Counted from the stretch's first letter, positions 51,329 through 64,000 are shown. The stretch: 64,000 bases of DNA from Campylorhamphus procurvoides (GCA_013396655.1 WBMV01006667.1:62001-126000); one strand, 5' to 3'. The notes: generated by a model not told the origin, from the letters alone. Translations and numbers: made by a program.

Positions 51329-54300
51329 CTAACTAAACTCTTTCTTAAAGAAAAAAACAAAACAAAACAAAAAACCAAATAAACAAAACAAAGAAATATC
51401 TTCAACAAAACTTTCAGGAACCATTGAAACCAAAGTACAAAATCCCATGACATTTTACCACATGAAAGCATGGACAGAATCGTCAGTATCACAAACTTTA
51501 AGTTATTTCCATTGGGTTAGTTCTTTTTTATATCTTTCTAGTCTATTCAATTTTCTCCTCATTTTGAGAACACAGTACAAAATTGATAGATACAAGAATA
51601 CAGGCAGAGAGTAAATACTTTTAAGAATGCAATTTACTTTCTATGGAAATTCCAACAATCTGTAACTCTTTGTTCTAGTTATAAGAAATTTCTGCACTAA
51701 TGCAATTAAGTACAGTAAACAGTATTTGCAAGTAAACGGGCACTTACATAAACACATAGTAGTACCATCTAACAAGTCAAAGTAAATTGGAACAAAAAAG
51801 TTGAACTGTTTTTGGATGTTTGGGAGACAATACATGTAGTGTAAGGGAGATATTATTTTAAAGATTAATAAAAATATATCAAGTGATCAGTCATAGTAGA
51901 GGCAGTTAAGACCACAGCTGCAAAGACATCTACTCAGTTTGGTATATGTTTCGGTGATCAAATCAGGGAGTGGAAGGGGTAGTGCATATGAAATTATGGC
52001 ATTTTAATAAGATACATCTCCAGAAGACAATTGGGGCATCCTTTTTCTCAGCAAACCTTTTGAGACACCTATTCTTAAATCATGACATTGTCTCTGTGTT
52101 CTTAGTGAAAGAACATCAAAACAACCTCTATGTCTTATATTCTTCATCAAAGTACCTAGTTCCAGGTGAAATTGGTATGAGTATTTATATAGAAATAAAA
52201 TGGAAATTTTCTGCTTCTCCTAATTCCTGTTACCTTGTCACTGGCAGTATTTTTTACATAATCTGTAACCTGCTTAATTTCCTATGAGGATCTACATTCT
52301 GCCTAATCTGAGCGGCAATCCATATCTACATCCTTTGGTTTCTCCCACCAAAACATCTGTGAGCATATGGTTTATTTTCAAGTGCCTCCTGCATATGATT
52401 CTTAGCCAAAAATGGAGCATTTAACTGTTTAAAATATCAAGGTAGTTGATACCATTTAATTCAATAGCTGAGCTTTTTATTTCCATAATGAAAAAATCTT
52501 TTTCTGGTTAATAAAATATAATTTCAAAGTTACCCTTAGGGAATTCTACACCATGTGTGTTACTATTTTCATGTGCAAAACTGAAAACTTTAGAATCCTT
52601 ATATTATCTTCATTTATATTTAAGAAATGTATTATAATCAATTGCATTACTTAAAATCCTTCAAGAATAATAATAGAAGAAAAACAAACAAAAAGAAACG
52701 CAAAAATACCAAAAGCAAACCAAACCAACTGAACTAAAAAACAAAAAACTTTGGAGCAGTGCAAAATAACTTCATTTGCCTAGAAAGATTTTGATAGTAT
52801 TCCACACTTTAAGATTTTATCAAATTACAAGTTCACTCTGTTTTTTATTGTGTTGCTACAAATTTGCTTTTTGCACTTGATTTTTTTTCCTCCTCTTCTA
52901 AGTCTTACACATATTTTTCCTCTAAGCCCAGTATTAATTAGATGGAATTCTTGCAGAGTTTAGAACTTAATATGAAATCAGTGAAATTTATTTTTTTATC
53001 AGATTTGCTGTGTATGAATAAAACATGTTCAGTAGCTACTGCTATGCTACTATATTTCCCTTTGAGAAATTTCATTCAAGCTGTTTTTGAGAACTGAGAT
53101 CTCATATCAAGTCTTTATTCACTTGTTGGTGTTTGTGTCATACACAGGACAAAATACTGTCTGTAAAAAGATATGTTCTGCTCTCTGTGGGAAAATTGTA
53201 CCTATGTACATATACCTGAACTCATACAGAATTAGCGAACAGTCCTTCAGCTCATAATTTTGATATATTGCTTGTGCAGAGTGTTTCCAGACAGCATTCT
53301 AAGGTCTTTTGCCTTTTCACAGTTTATCTCAATGAACATTTTTTTTAATATTGCTGCATACTTGATACTTCAAATAAGGAAACTACAACTGCACATCTAA
53401 TTTGTATTTTTCAGATATTTGCAGAGGTCAGGTAATTATGTCCAGATGCCATGCATATGCTGGTGTTCTGATTTTGTGATCATTTGCACTTGGGAAGTTT
53501 ATGTCCACCAGAAACTGCAAATTGTGATACTCTCTTTGTTCTCAAGGGGTAAATGACAAAAATTACTTTAATGTAGTCATCCCCTTCCACTGTTATGACA
53601 AATATTCTTAACTCTGAGTTGACCAAATCATCTGAAATTTCTCAAAAAGAATTATAGCAGCACATAAAGAGCTGCAGAATATGTTTTATTCATACACAGT
53701 TGACCAAATCTGGCACAACAGTGAATTTCTGGCTCTTCAAGCCATAACCAGAAGTCAATAAATTCTAGAACAAGCAGTAGTTAAAACAAAATCCAAAAAC
53801 AAACAAAAAACCTACAACACCCCCAAGCCCCCTCCCCAAAAAACCCCAAAATACCCCCCAAACCAGCAACAACCACAAATTTTAATTTTATTTTTCTATC
53901 AACACGATTTCAAAACTTAAGAGGACTAGGTCTACAAAAAAATGTGAAAAAATTTATCAATTCTGATAATACTTTAACACACACTTGTGTTTACACCCAT
54001 ATACTGGTGTGGAGGCTTTGAATTGCATAGAGCATTTGCAAAATTAAGGTTCATATTAAAGCATTAATGTTTCATTAGGTTTTCCATTACTCAAAAAATG
54101 GACCAGGTTGAGAAAAAGCAATGTGTCTTCTCAGTGTCCTCCAGGGTGGCTTAGGGTGGTTTTCCACAGGTAAAAATTTATGAGTTCCTGTGTCTGGAAA
54201 GGATTACCTAAGTTTGAGGGAACACAGTTGAGGTACTCAAGACATCCAAATACTATTGCCAGGACCTGTGCAAACTTTCCTCCTCTTTTTCTAACCATAT

Positions 54301-54927
54301 GCTCCATCTTGTTAAATTAGATATAAGCCACTCAAAGCCTTTTTTCAGGTATCCCAGGGAACTCTTTATGTTGTCACAGTATGATGAAAAAACTTTTGTG
54401 CAAAGGGAAATTGCAAGCTGTTATGGGTTGAAAACTGTGGGCCAGGGTAGAAAATAATTCTTAAAACAGTGAACCTCATCACACAAGACATATATGGCAC
54501 TTCATATCTACTTTCATTAGGTTGTCTAGGCAGGCAGGGAACAACAAAGAAAACTTTCCAAAATGTCTTTACTAAATACATAATGGCTTACAAATCTTAT
54601 CTGAAGGTGTGCTTTACTAAAAAGTCATGAATGTGCAGTGCTATGTGAGTGTTGCTGAGTCACCCAGTGTCAACGACTACAGAGTCATCTCAGAGTCAAT
54701 GTATAGAGATCACTACTTTTGTCTGTGATATGCAGCAAAAAGAGAGATTGCTATTGTCTACCTACTTCTAGTGTCCACCCGGCATGCTTTAATGAAGAGA
54801 ACGTGCTCTATTCCAATTTATATACATATTTGTAGGCAAAAAGGTAAAATCAATCTGATAAAGTCATACTCAAGCATCTAAACATGTAACATCTAAACTG
54901 TTCATTTTTCATCAAAAATTGTGAGCA
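51329..54927. other. Unique AT-rich sequence, no gene recognised
   Basis: Contains an A-rich AAAC-type tract at 51350-51392 and an A/C-only tract at 53781-53877. A 105-codon frame (51970-52287) has no recognised domain. An AG...GT pair 17 bases apart near 53417-53433 is too short to take seriously. Confidence 0.5.
53781..53877. repeat. A/C-rich low-complexity tract
   Basis: Nearly 100 bases with runs of A and C and very few T or G. Strong strand asymmetry, no repeat unit. Confidence 0.8.
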
Positions 54928-55782
54928 TTTTTAACATTTGTGAATGATCTGGACACAGGATTTGAATGCACATTAGCAAGTTTACTGATGATACCAAACT
55001 GGGATGTCCCTTGGAGCACAGAGCAGTGATTAATGGGATGAAATTTAACAAGTACAAATGATGCACTCAGGATGGCACAAGACTAGACTGAGAGAAGGGC
55101 GGTGCCTGGACAGCAGCCATGCCAAAAAAGACCTGGAGGTGTTGTTTGACATTGAGCTAAATGTGGTTCAGCACTGTGCCCTGGCAGTCAGGAGGGCAAA
55201 CCACATCTGGGGGTGCATCACACACAGTATCACCAGCTGGTCAAAAAAAATTGCAATCTTATGGCATTTGATATTGGTGTGGCCTCACCTGGAGTACTGG
55301 ATGCAGTTCTGGCCCTTTAAGAAGGATGTGAAGGTCCTCAAATATGTGTGGAGGAGGGCAACAAAGCTGGTGAAAGGACTGGAAGGATTGTCATGTGAGG
55401 AATCCTATGGACTTTGGGCTTGTCTAGCCAGGAGAAAAGGAGGCTGAGGGGTGACCTCATTGCTCTCTGCAACTTCAGAGAAGGATGACTGGAGATGAGG
55501 GTGTTGACCTCTTCTCCCTGGGATGCAGTGATAGCACATGTGAGAATGGTTCAAAGCTGTGCCAGTGCAGATTCTGACTGGACGTTAGGAAGCATTTGTT
55601 TACAGAAGGTGTTTTCAAACACTGGGACAGGCTTCCTAGAGAGGTGGCCAACATCCCAAACCTGTCAGTGTTTAAGACATATTTGAACAATGTCCTTCAT
55701 AGTATACTTTAACTTTTGTTTAGCCTGAATTGGTCACACAGTTGGGCCAGGTGATTGTTGTAAGTCCCTTCCAAATGAAATT
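54928..55782 (+). mobile_element. CR1 LINE, plus strand, 5'-truncated
   Basis: Begins within the reverse-transcriptase region: the frame reads SKFTDDTKLG near 54980, a form of the CR1 F-DD catalytic box with Thr for Ala. A jump near 55020 removes part of the following stretch. A 129-codon remnant frame (55058-55447) keeps CR1 words such as DLEVLFDIELN and PHLEYWMQFW. It then runs to the 3' end (tccttccaaatgaaattattct). The element is dead, with frameshifts and stops. Its terminal repeat passes straight into the microsatellite that follows. Confidence 0.85.
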
Positions 55783-55946
55783 ATTCTATTCTATTCTATT
55801 CTATTCTATTCTATTCTATTCTATTCTATTCTATTCTATTCTATTCTATTCTATTCTATTCCATTCCATTCCATTCCATTGTGTTCTATTCCATTCCATT
55901 CCATTCCATTCCATTCCATTCCATTCCATTCCATTCCATTCCATTC
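55783..55946. repeat. (ATTCT)n then (ATTCC)n microsatellite at a CR1 3' end
   Basis: About 15 ATTCT units are followed by about 15 ATTCC units with one interruption (gtgttctatt at 55881-55890). It starts exactly at the CR1 3' terminus, whose own short terminal repeat contains attct, so it probably grew from that seed. Confidence 0.95.
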
Positions 55947-58900
55947 TTGTGTTCTGCTCGGTTCTATTCATCAGATACAGTATTTGAATTGTTCATTAAT
56001 GCTTCTAGAATATTCTCTAGGTTTCCATTCCCCCTCTTCAAGAAATTTATGGTTATCAGCTTTGTATTAAAATTTTTCATGAGATATACACATGTAGATG
56101 TGCATGTAGAGAATAAGCGTGTTTTTCCAGGAAACCTGAGTATGAAAAATGTTTTCCTTATGTTATGTTACTGCTTAGCCTGTGCACCTTCCTTGTAAAG
56201 AAAAAGAATGCACCTTTTATTGCAAGGAGAAAATGATCAAAGGGTAAATTTTCTCTATTTTTATGTCCCTTTGAATTCAAATGACAATCTCTAACTCCAA
56301 TTTAAAATTCTTCACATTCTTCTTTACTTCACGTTCTCCTTACTCACTATATTACAATTCCTTATGCTCTTAGTAATTGAATTCAGTTAGCTCTAGAAAT
56401 GGTCCTGAACAGAGACAGTCATAATCTGTGAAGATTTTTTTTTAATTACTTTATTTTTCTGCTTTATTTTTTTATGTGAAGTTTATGAATGTTCTCAGCA
56501 CAAGTGTATTGGTGTGTGAATACAAGAGATCTACTATTTCTATTATTTTTGAAGTCTGTAGTGTGAAGGATATTATAATTGAACCTTTACATTTTCATTT
56601 ATGCCACATGACTGGTATCTATTTCAATATATATAATTATTCACCTTATTCATCTTCAGTCGCTCTCACACAATGTGTTGTTTAGATATACATTGTCACT
56701 CCTGGAGCAAAAAAATTTTGAGTGTAGCTGAACCTATCATTCTGCAGTACTATAGATACACTGTAAATTCCACAAATCTCTTGAAATTTCATAATAGTTC
56801 TTTCTAATTAGAGCTCTTAGGTTGGTTGATTTACTTAAACTGCTCAAAATTATAATTATAATAAATACTGAATATTTGTAAGTCCTTTCACTCAGTTATA
56901 TATTTAATTTCTTTTTTTCTTTTTTAGTTTGGAATTATTTGCATAAACAAAATTTATTTTGAATATATGAACTCTAGAAGTTATTGATAATAGTTTGCCT
57001 ACGTACCAGTCTGAAGGGATGAAACATCTGTAATCAACATATATCTCCTAAGAAGGTGTGGGGGTTTTTCCCAGACGTTCAGAGGTTACTGTATGTTCTT
57101 GACATCACCATTTATCATTGTGTGACTGTCTGAGTATTTGTTTCGATAAGCCATTCTGATTTAGCATCATTTAAGAGCAAGAGTGACAAAAAGACTGGGT
57201 GTATCTAAGTGATCAATTTCACTACAGCAAGACCACTACAAAGACCAGGAAAACCTGAACACAGTCAAGGATAAATTGAGATAAAGAGAATTTATCAGTT
57301 CCTGCCTACATGAGTGTACCTATTCCTTATCTATCCCACACAAGCAATGTTTTCCACACTGTAATTTATCACAGTTCCTCCATACAAAACCATTCACACG
57401 TTATATTGCCAAAACATGAAGAAACTGCAAAAAAGAAGAAAAGTAGAAATAATTATTTACTGCTTTGATGGGAAGAAGCACATAATTCTGAAATAATATC
57501 TTCAGTACATCTTGGAAATACCCAAGGAATAAATCTGGGCTCCCAAGAGCAGATCTTCCACTGGAACATTTACTGGAACACTATTTATGGAGATTATAGT
57601 CATAACAACATCAGAGTCAGCGATAATTTTGAAATTCTTAAAACTGAATTTATCCTCTGCAGCTTTTTAGACAGTAGGCAACTGAGAACTCTGAAAGTTC
57701 TCACAAAGGCATTCAAATCCTTTAATTGCCTACTTTCCAAACGCATTTGGCTTAACAAACTCTTTAGGATTTCTTAACACACTTTACAAAGATTAAGCAC
57801 ACTGTCTTTGTATATTCAATAATAAATTATTATTACTATCATGGCAAATTAGTGAACCCGACTGCCTGGATTTAAATCTCTATTAATTAGCATAGTATGA
57901 TAAGTATGCAAAACACTCTAAATATTAAAATTTTCTCAGCATTAGCCTAAGATATTTTAAAGTGAATAAACTTTTTGGCCGTCATAAGCATATAAAACCC
58001 TCAAATAATATGCTAATCATTATTAATAAAGGAATAAATAAAATGTTTTCAATTTGGAAACATATAATGTATTTGAGTCTTACTGCCTAGGTTAAGATTT
58101 ATGTAACAAGAAAAAAGTCCAGAAAAGAGATAGGAATAATAGCAAGCATACAAAGATATCTGTACCAAAAGGGCACAGAAGTTTATCAGTACTTAGCGAA
58201 TTTCAGAGGAAACTGTGCTAAAGACTTGATAAGGCATTTTTTGGAAATCCTACCTATGTAATCAAGAGGGAAAACTATAGAAATATCATTGTAAGCAATA
58301 TATTTTAATAAATTCTTCACAATGTTACATTTATATTAATTTATACGAAATAGTAGCCTATGAATATCCAATGTAATTAAAAAGGAACTCTTGAAATATC
58401 TGTGCATATGCATGTCATGTCTATATGCATCAGTATCTATCTAGGTGGATGTCCATATCTAATGCATCTACATTGCACATTGTAATAACTCATTATACTT
58501 TTGTAATATGGTAAAGGTATTATTTAGAATGCTTTTATGAAGAGTAAGATTTTTTTCAATTCAGTGGCTCATACATGAATTCCTATGCCATATTTATTTT
58601 TGTTCTCAGAGACATACGTTAAAGACATACTGTTATGAGATTCATTGGTACTGCAATAAAGTCTTCATTCATATGAGGCAACTGAAGGGGCAAATTGACT
58701 AACTTTTTGCAGGCGCAAATGAGAAAAACTTTGAATAGTACAGCATGTAGGCAGCAATGTTCACCTTCATTTTGCCAAATCTTGTGAATGTAGAGATATC
58801 TCTATGTAATGACTTTTTCCAAAATAGCGAAACAGCTGTAGGTTCTCAAAAGTGGGGATAGATTTACAGCAAACCCAGTTGTCTGAAATGAGTCTTAAAA

Positions 58901-60939
58901 GAGTATCTCTTCACTGCGTACTCAGTGCAGTTCTTAGCAGTTATGACTGAACTCCTGGAAGATGGTATAAAGAATCCACTTGAATTCTAACAGATGTTAG
59001 TGATTTATAGATTGCTCTTCAAATATTTTGCATATCCTGTAGTGCTGCAAAAAATTACCCCTGTTGCTTCACCACTGGGAACAAGTAGGCAGCATGCTAA
59101 GAAAGGTATATGACTTTCAAATCAACCTGAGTGTGTTAAGATCTTGAATGTTTCTTGTTACTGCAGTCTGCTGACAAATGTCAGAATCCTGAAAAGACTG
59201 CAAACTAATTGCTATTTCCTCTTTGGTATCCAAATGGGCCCTTAAAGTCCATCCTGATTGGAGTAAGGAAAGAAAGCCCCATGGAAGAAACCTTTAGTGC
59301 AGGCAGATATTATTGCAGGCAGTTATTGGAAACTAAAAGAAGGTGAATTAAGGAAAAGATTTTGTTTAGAATGCCTATTACACATTCGTTTTGGTTTTCA
59401 ATACAATTTCACTTCCTTAGTGTATGCAAATTATGCTGCTCCTGAAGATTTACAATCTTAAGTGGGTGCTCAAATTGCAACACTTAGTAGTTCTAGGATC
59501 ACATTTTGTACCTAAAGGAATATTAGCAGTGGATAAAGATTTTCAACATGATTGTATTTACTCTGGTGAAAAATATAAATCTGCAAACATCAAAATGTTT
59601 TGTCCATTAGAATGTTTGACAAAATAGCTCACATCAAAAGTTGTAAAAACGGAGGGGTTATTTTTAAATTAAATACTCGAATATTTTGGCTTTACAGTTC
59701 CTTTATCTTTCTAAAGCTTTATAAATATTCATGTTTGAAATAAAATACCCATTTTGTAGCAAATATTCTATATCATCCCAAATAATTCAGTTTGGGTCTG
59801 TTTGTTGAGTTGGAGGATAAATTAAAATTCACCTTGCATTTGCTGAGCTCCTCTTTTCTGAATTGTCAATGCACCAAGAAATCAGTTATTTGTTCAAGTC
59901 TATAATTGTGCTATGTATAATAATTTTCCTAAAGTGTCTTCACCCTAAAAAGATATCCCTGCTGAGTTTGCTTAATTCTAAGAAAGAAAACGCTTGTAAA
60001 ACCCTGAAACACAAAGCCTTCACCAAGCTGAAGAAAAAAAATCCTCAGGGTACATCTTATGTTATTCTGACAAATGGGAAAGATTATTGACTTTGAATTT
60101 TTATTCACTCTGGATCCCCAACCAGATGGGCAGGCTCACTGAAAGTTATAGACACCCTCTGCCTTTATTCATGTTGAAGGAAGCAACCACATAAATTTAG
60201 TCTACACAATTCTTTTTCACATGTGCATCTGTTGTTCCCATTGTAAGGTTGGATTTATTCTAGTTTACTTAATAAAGTACAGAATATATATTTTTGTTAT
60301 GGCTATGAAGTATACATACCAGGGACATCCACTTTAGTTTAGGACAATCAATTAGCAAAGGACTACTCTAATATTTTTTTTATATCCCATTCAAATATTG
60401 GTTTATATTTACTTAAATAAATATGTTCATTCTATACTGGTATTTTCAGGAGCTAGTTTTTTAGATGTAAGAGCTCTTGTAAAAATGTGTAATATGGCAG
60501 AGTTAGGATAGTGGCCAAAACACTATTTTTCTAAAATAAAATTTTTTTTTGGAAGATAATTTTCAAAAAATTTGTGTAGCCGGCCAATAAATGGAGCCAA
60601 AAAGTATAACCAAACAATTCCCCGTCCATTCCTAGAATAATTTAGTATATATCATATCAAACTACACTTATTTCTAGGCATTTTCTATGCCTTTCCAGTA
60701 AAATAATTAAAAAATGCAAAATAAAATGCTAAACGCTTGGACAGCTCCTTGTCCATGTGTCTTCTTTTTATCTTTAGTTATATAAGACAAAGTGTTGGAT
60801 GAGAATAAATAAATTGGGTGGTTTGCTAAAGGACTTATAAAGATGATGTTTAAAAAGCATGACTGGGAGGCTGCAGAACCTAGAGACAGCTTTGTAACAT
60901 AGCTTTGGCATTCAACTTCTCACTTATTTTTAACCTATT

Positions 60940-60980
60940 TTGGACTGCCTGGGACAAAGTTAATTTTCTCAGCTCTCCTC
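60940..60980 (+). mobile_element. Possible degraded LTR 5' end
   Basis: attttggactgcctggg and caaagttaattttct resemble the first bases of bird LTRs that start with a ...ggttttggctgggacagagttaatt pattern. The similarity is not followed further downstream, so this is a fragment or a coincidence. Confidence 0.25.
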
Positions 60981-61223
60981 TTCCCACCTGTGTCTCTTTC
61001 GTGTGTCTATACATGTCCCATGGGGTTATGATTCAGTGTGCAGGAGCTATTTACTGGAAAGGTACTTTACAGAGTCCAGCTCTCCATTTAAGGGGATCTT
61101 CAAATGGAGCTTCATGGAGGAGGAGTGACAAATTTGGGAAAGAGACATGAAAGCAAAACAAAACACAGCTTAATGTTTATTCCTCCCATCTACAAATTCT
61201 TCATACGTCTGCTCTGGATTTTT

Positions 61224-61251
61224 TGGTTGATTGGTTGGTTGGTTGGTTGGT
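61224..61251. repeat. (GGTT)n microsatellite
   Basis: About six GGTT units. Confidence 0.9.
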
Positions 61252-62263
61252 TTTTGTCAAATGATGTATCTAATTTAAATATGACTGCTAATACCATAAG
61301 GCAGGAGTAACTGCAGTGTTATCTGTGTTCTCTCTATGCACTGGGCAGCTCATTTTTAATTTCATACATCATTTACAACTTGCAGCAGTGATTCTACACA
61401 GTCAATACATCTCCTTATCACAAAGAAAATAGTTTACCTAGTTTTAGGCTTTTTATTAATATTTGGATTGCCATCCAGTGCTGACACTTCAGAAGGGCAC
61501 TGAGTCATACAAATAAGATATCAAAAGAAGCAGCCTTTAGCTCTCTGACAGATTCCAAAAAACTAGAAATTGAACAAATTGCACTATCTTTTGAGAAAGT
61601 GAAATATATTTGTCTCCACCTCCGAGAAACATGTTAATTGTATGTAACTGTATATTTGTGATACATCTTCTAACAAAAGTATGTGTTTTTCTTAATCCAA
61701 TGCTTATTCTAATCAAGTGCCTTTCTAAAACAAGTCCTGGTATGACATATGTCTGATAAAGCAGACAATCTTAAACCAATCAACTATTCAGGCATATTTG
61801 GATAGAGGTATCTGTCATGGACATAGTTCATATAACGTAGTAGATATTAATTTTTTCTGTTCACCTCCAAAACATTCTTTTATAGGTGCATGCTTTTATA
61901 TGAGCTCTGATATATGTGATAAATATGTAAGAAAAGAGCTTTTCATATTTGTTTCATATACCAAACCCTATATTTTTGATCTGTACTGATCCAGTGAATA
62001 ACTTTGCAGAATTTCATTCCCAAGACATAAAAACTGCAGAACTAGCTTTAGAAGAATTCATGCAAGTGTGATATGTGAGGAAATGCAAGAAATGCATGAA
62101 GATTGTGAAACTTACTTCAAGATACAGCCTTAAAGGACAATAGAGGAAGATGCATGAAATTTATGAGGCTGACTATCCGTGTGAGGAAAGAGTATGCTAC
62201 AACCAGTCATACAAATGGAGTTGGGACAGACTACTTACGATGAATGAATTTTTCTTCATATAT

Positions 62264-62435
62264 TCTCTTTCTTTCTTTTTCTTTTTTCTTTTTTCTTTCT
62301 TCCTTCCTTTCTTTCTTTCTTTCTTTCTTCCTTTCTTTCTTTCTTCCTTCCTTCCTTCCTTCCTTCCTTCCTTCCTTCCTTCCTTTCGTCCTTCATTTCG
62401 TCCTTCATTTTGTCCTTTCTTTCCTTTCTTTCTCT
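62264..62435. repeat. CTTT / CTTC pyrimidine tract
   Basis: About 170 bases of pure or nearly pure pyrimidine: a CTTT-rich part, then about ten CTTC units, then a mixed part with cgtccttcattt units. Open frames across it (Phe, Leu, Ser and Pro repeats) are artefacts of the repeat. Mirror symmetry in the CTTC part could allow triplex (H-DNA) structure. Confidence 0.95.
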
Positions 62436-62999
62436 GTTAGACTTTATTTACTTGAAACAGAATATTGGGCAGAAGGCTAAACTACCAAGAGAAAGGAAGC
62501 ACAGATTTTATAAGATTAAGTAAGATATTTAGGCATTGTTAGTTATACTTGTGATTTTTGATTTGTTTTAGAAGGAACAGTCAGAACTGGTACTGTAATT
62601 ATGTTCTAGTAACATCTGCCAGCCATATGAAAATAGAGAAAATTTTAAAAGTATTAAAAATCAAACACTAGAGCTTCTGCAGTTCAAGTAGTTGTCTAAG
62701 ATGAGTGACAGTGCATGAAACAGGATTGCCAAAATGTGAATCATCTGTCTGTGTTCTCTTAGACTAACAACACTGCAGGGTTGATCTGTGGATAGATGGC
62801 ATAGTGTAAAATGTTTTGCAGCAAACCTTACAGTGACAACAGCTGATCACATTACTGTCTTTCTTAAAAAAGGCTACACCTTGAATTTATGCTTAAGAGA
62901 AAAAGTAATACTTTGGAACAAATTCTGGTGTTCTCTAGAACTGGCCATAAAAAAACCCAAAATAATTTATCTTTGCTGAACCTTACAAATTTCTCCACC
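62436..62999. other. Unique AT-rich sequence, no gene recognised
   Basis: Nothing recognised between the pyrimidine tract and the CR1 fragments. Confidence 0.6.
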
Positions 63000-63460
63000 A
63001 TGCTGAATCCTCTACAAATAGTAGTACTGCACTCCAGTGTATTGACATTTGCCCCTCAATTCCATGATCTCCACAGACTTGCTTGGATCCCATCACTCAG
63101 GTCATTAATAAACAGCATGCACTGTGCTCCCTTTATCCTTTGAGTTGGTCATTTCATCATGGAAGGCTATCGGGTTGGTCAGGCATAATTTGTCCTTAGC
63201 AAATACACATCAGCTCTTCCAAGTCACGTCTTTATTCCTCAAGTGTCTGGAAATGGCTTTAAGAAAGACTTGTTCATTCATCTTCCCAGGGATTGAGGAA
63301 GGCTGGTTTGCTTCTAGTTACTCTTCTAGTTACCCTTTACCACTGTGTAAAGGTTGATGCACCATTTTTGTTTCCCGACCATCAGGAACTTCACAGGATT
63401 TGGTACATTCTCACCAATTCTATCACTAAACTCAGGAAATCATGCAATAGGATGGCAGAC
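63000..63460 (-). mobile_element. CR1 LINE fragment, minus strand
   Basis: Antisense CR1 words in order: atcccatcactcaggtcatt (63088), aggctatcgggttggtcagg (63163), aatttgtccttagcaaa (63188), catcttcccagggattgag (63279) and ccatcaggaacttcac (63380). These correspond to the reverse-transcriptase region. The 3' end is missing. The border near 63000 is uncertain and the fragment fades by about 63460. Confidence 0.7.
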
Positions 63461-63574
63461 CTTACCAAAAAAAAATTATGCAAAACAAGAACCAAGGACC
63501 TCCATCTTTTTTCTGTCTTTTGTCACTAAGTTCACTTCTCAATTGAGCATGGCACTCAGATTTTCCTCAGCCTA

Positions 63575-64000
63575 TCACCTTCTTATCCCAGTGTATATCA
63601 AGCACTGCACTGTCAGCCAGTTGAGGGAGGTGATTGTCCTCCTTACCATTTGCTGGTATGACCTCATCTGAAGTCCTATGACCAGTTTTGACTGCCACAA
63701 TATAAAAAAGATATAAATTTAGTAGAGAGTGTCCAAAGAGGGGACACAAGATGATGAAAGGCCTACAGGGGAAGCCACACTAGAAGTGGCTGAGGTCACT
63801 TAGCTTGTTCAGCCTGGAGAAGAGAAGACTGGGAGAGACCTCATTGTCAATTTCTTTGTGAGGGGAGGAGAAGGAGCAGACACTGATCTTTCTGGAGACC
63901 ACCAGTAGGATCCAAGGGAATGGCATGAAGCCATGTCCAGGAAGGTTTAGATTGGATATTAGGGAAAGGTTTCCACCCACATGGTAGTTGAGCACTGGAA
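63575..64000 (+). mobile_element. CR1 LINE, plus strand, cut by window end
   Basis: Sense CR1 words in order: gccagttgagggaggtgatt (63615), gtatgacctcatctgaagtc (63655), ttgttcagcctggagaagag (63806), aggtttagattggatatt (63943) and ggtagttgagcactggaa at the window edge. The 3' end lies beyond the window. Broken frames show it is a dead copy. Confidence 0.8.

Larger units (their letters stand above)
55947..62263. other. Unique AT-rich sequence, no gene recognised
   Basis: About 6 kb with no recognised gene. It includes a possible LTR fragment near 60940 and a (GGTT)n tract. The stretch at about 57870-58050 is dense in TAAT-type and octamer-like words. Open frames reach at most 105 codons and have no recognised domain. 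Confidence 0.55.

Noticed and set aside
55058..55447. 129-codon open frame as a host gene
   Set aside because: It is a remnant of CR1 ORF2, broken at both ends, not a host gene.
55730..56198. Frames with repeated FHSIP-type units
   Set aside because: Translation of the pentanucleotide microsatellite.
62150..62480. 96- and 78-codon Phe/Leu/Ser-rich frames
   Set aside because: Translation of the CTTT/CTTC simple repeat.

Overview
The window looks like bird nuclear DNA. It is AT-rich and has no intact protein-coding gene, rRNA, tRNA or CRISPR array that I can recognise. The host call rests on the repeats. Several CR1 LINE remnants carry the avian CR1 3' end (catagaatcata read antisense, attctatgattc read sense), and several solo LTRs start TGTGCTGGTTT or TGTCCTAGTTTTGG and match LTR families widespread in birds. 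This is either intergenic desert or intron of a large gene; the window alone cannot tell which. A few short segments with splice-site-like borders are listed as weak exon candidates.

Layout: 1-7147 is unique sequence with one perfect 31-bp palindrome. A plus-strand solo LTR with a 5-bp target-site duplication sits at 7148-7574. 7580-14308 is unique and holds a 44-nt exon candidate (8377-8420) and a TA/TG repeat. 14309-15563 is a perfect 627-bp repeat split by a single N, most likely two overlapping contig ends that were never merged. 15564-21155 is unique with one less AT-rich island. 21156-24721 is a minus-strand CR1 split by a plus-strand CR1, and the inner element carries a second artefact of the same kind (594 bp twice around an N at 22374). 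24722-29623 is unique.

29624-33830 is the most layered region. An old minus-strand CR1 is interrupted by a 766-bp LTR-like element, by a second CR1, and by a minus-strand LTR that itself contains a younger solo LTR with a perfect 5-bp duplication. 33831-42778 is mostly unique, with an A-rich tract, a degenerate island of unknown origin near 37.0-37.5 kb, a (TTTG)n tract joined to a G-rich run, and a perfect hairpin. A minus-strand solo LTR lies at 42779-43356, and a second copy of the young LTR family at 50531-51323, again with perfect duplications. A plus-strand CR1 (54928-55782) runs into a pentanucleotide microsatellite. The end of the window holds a CTTT/CTTC tract and two oppositely oriented CR1 fragments, the last cut by the window edge.

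No pathway or operon can be described. The content is layered retrotransposon insertion into unique non-coding DNA. The assembly appears inflated by about 1.2 kb from the two unmerged overlaps. Repeat-family names come from remembered consensus patterns, not a database search, and element borders are usually good to about 5-20 bases except where target-site duplications fix them.
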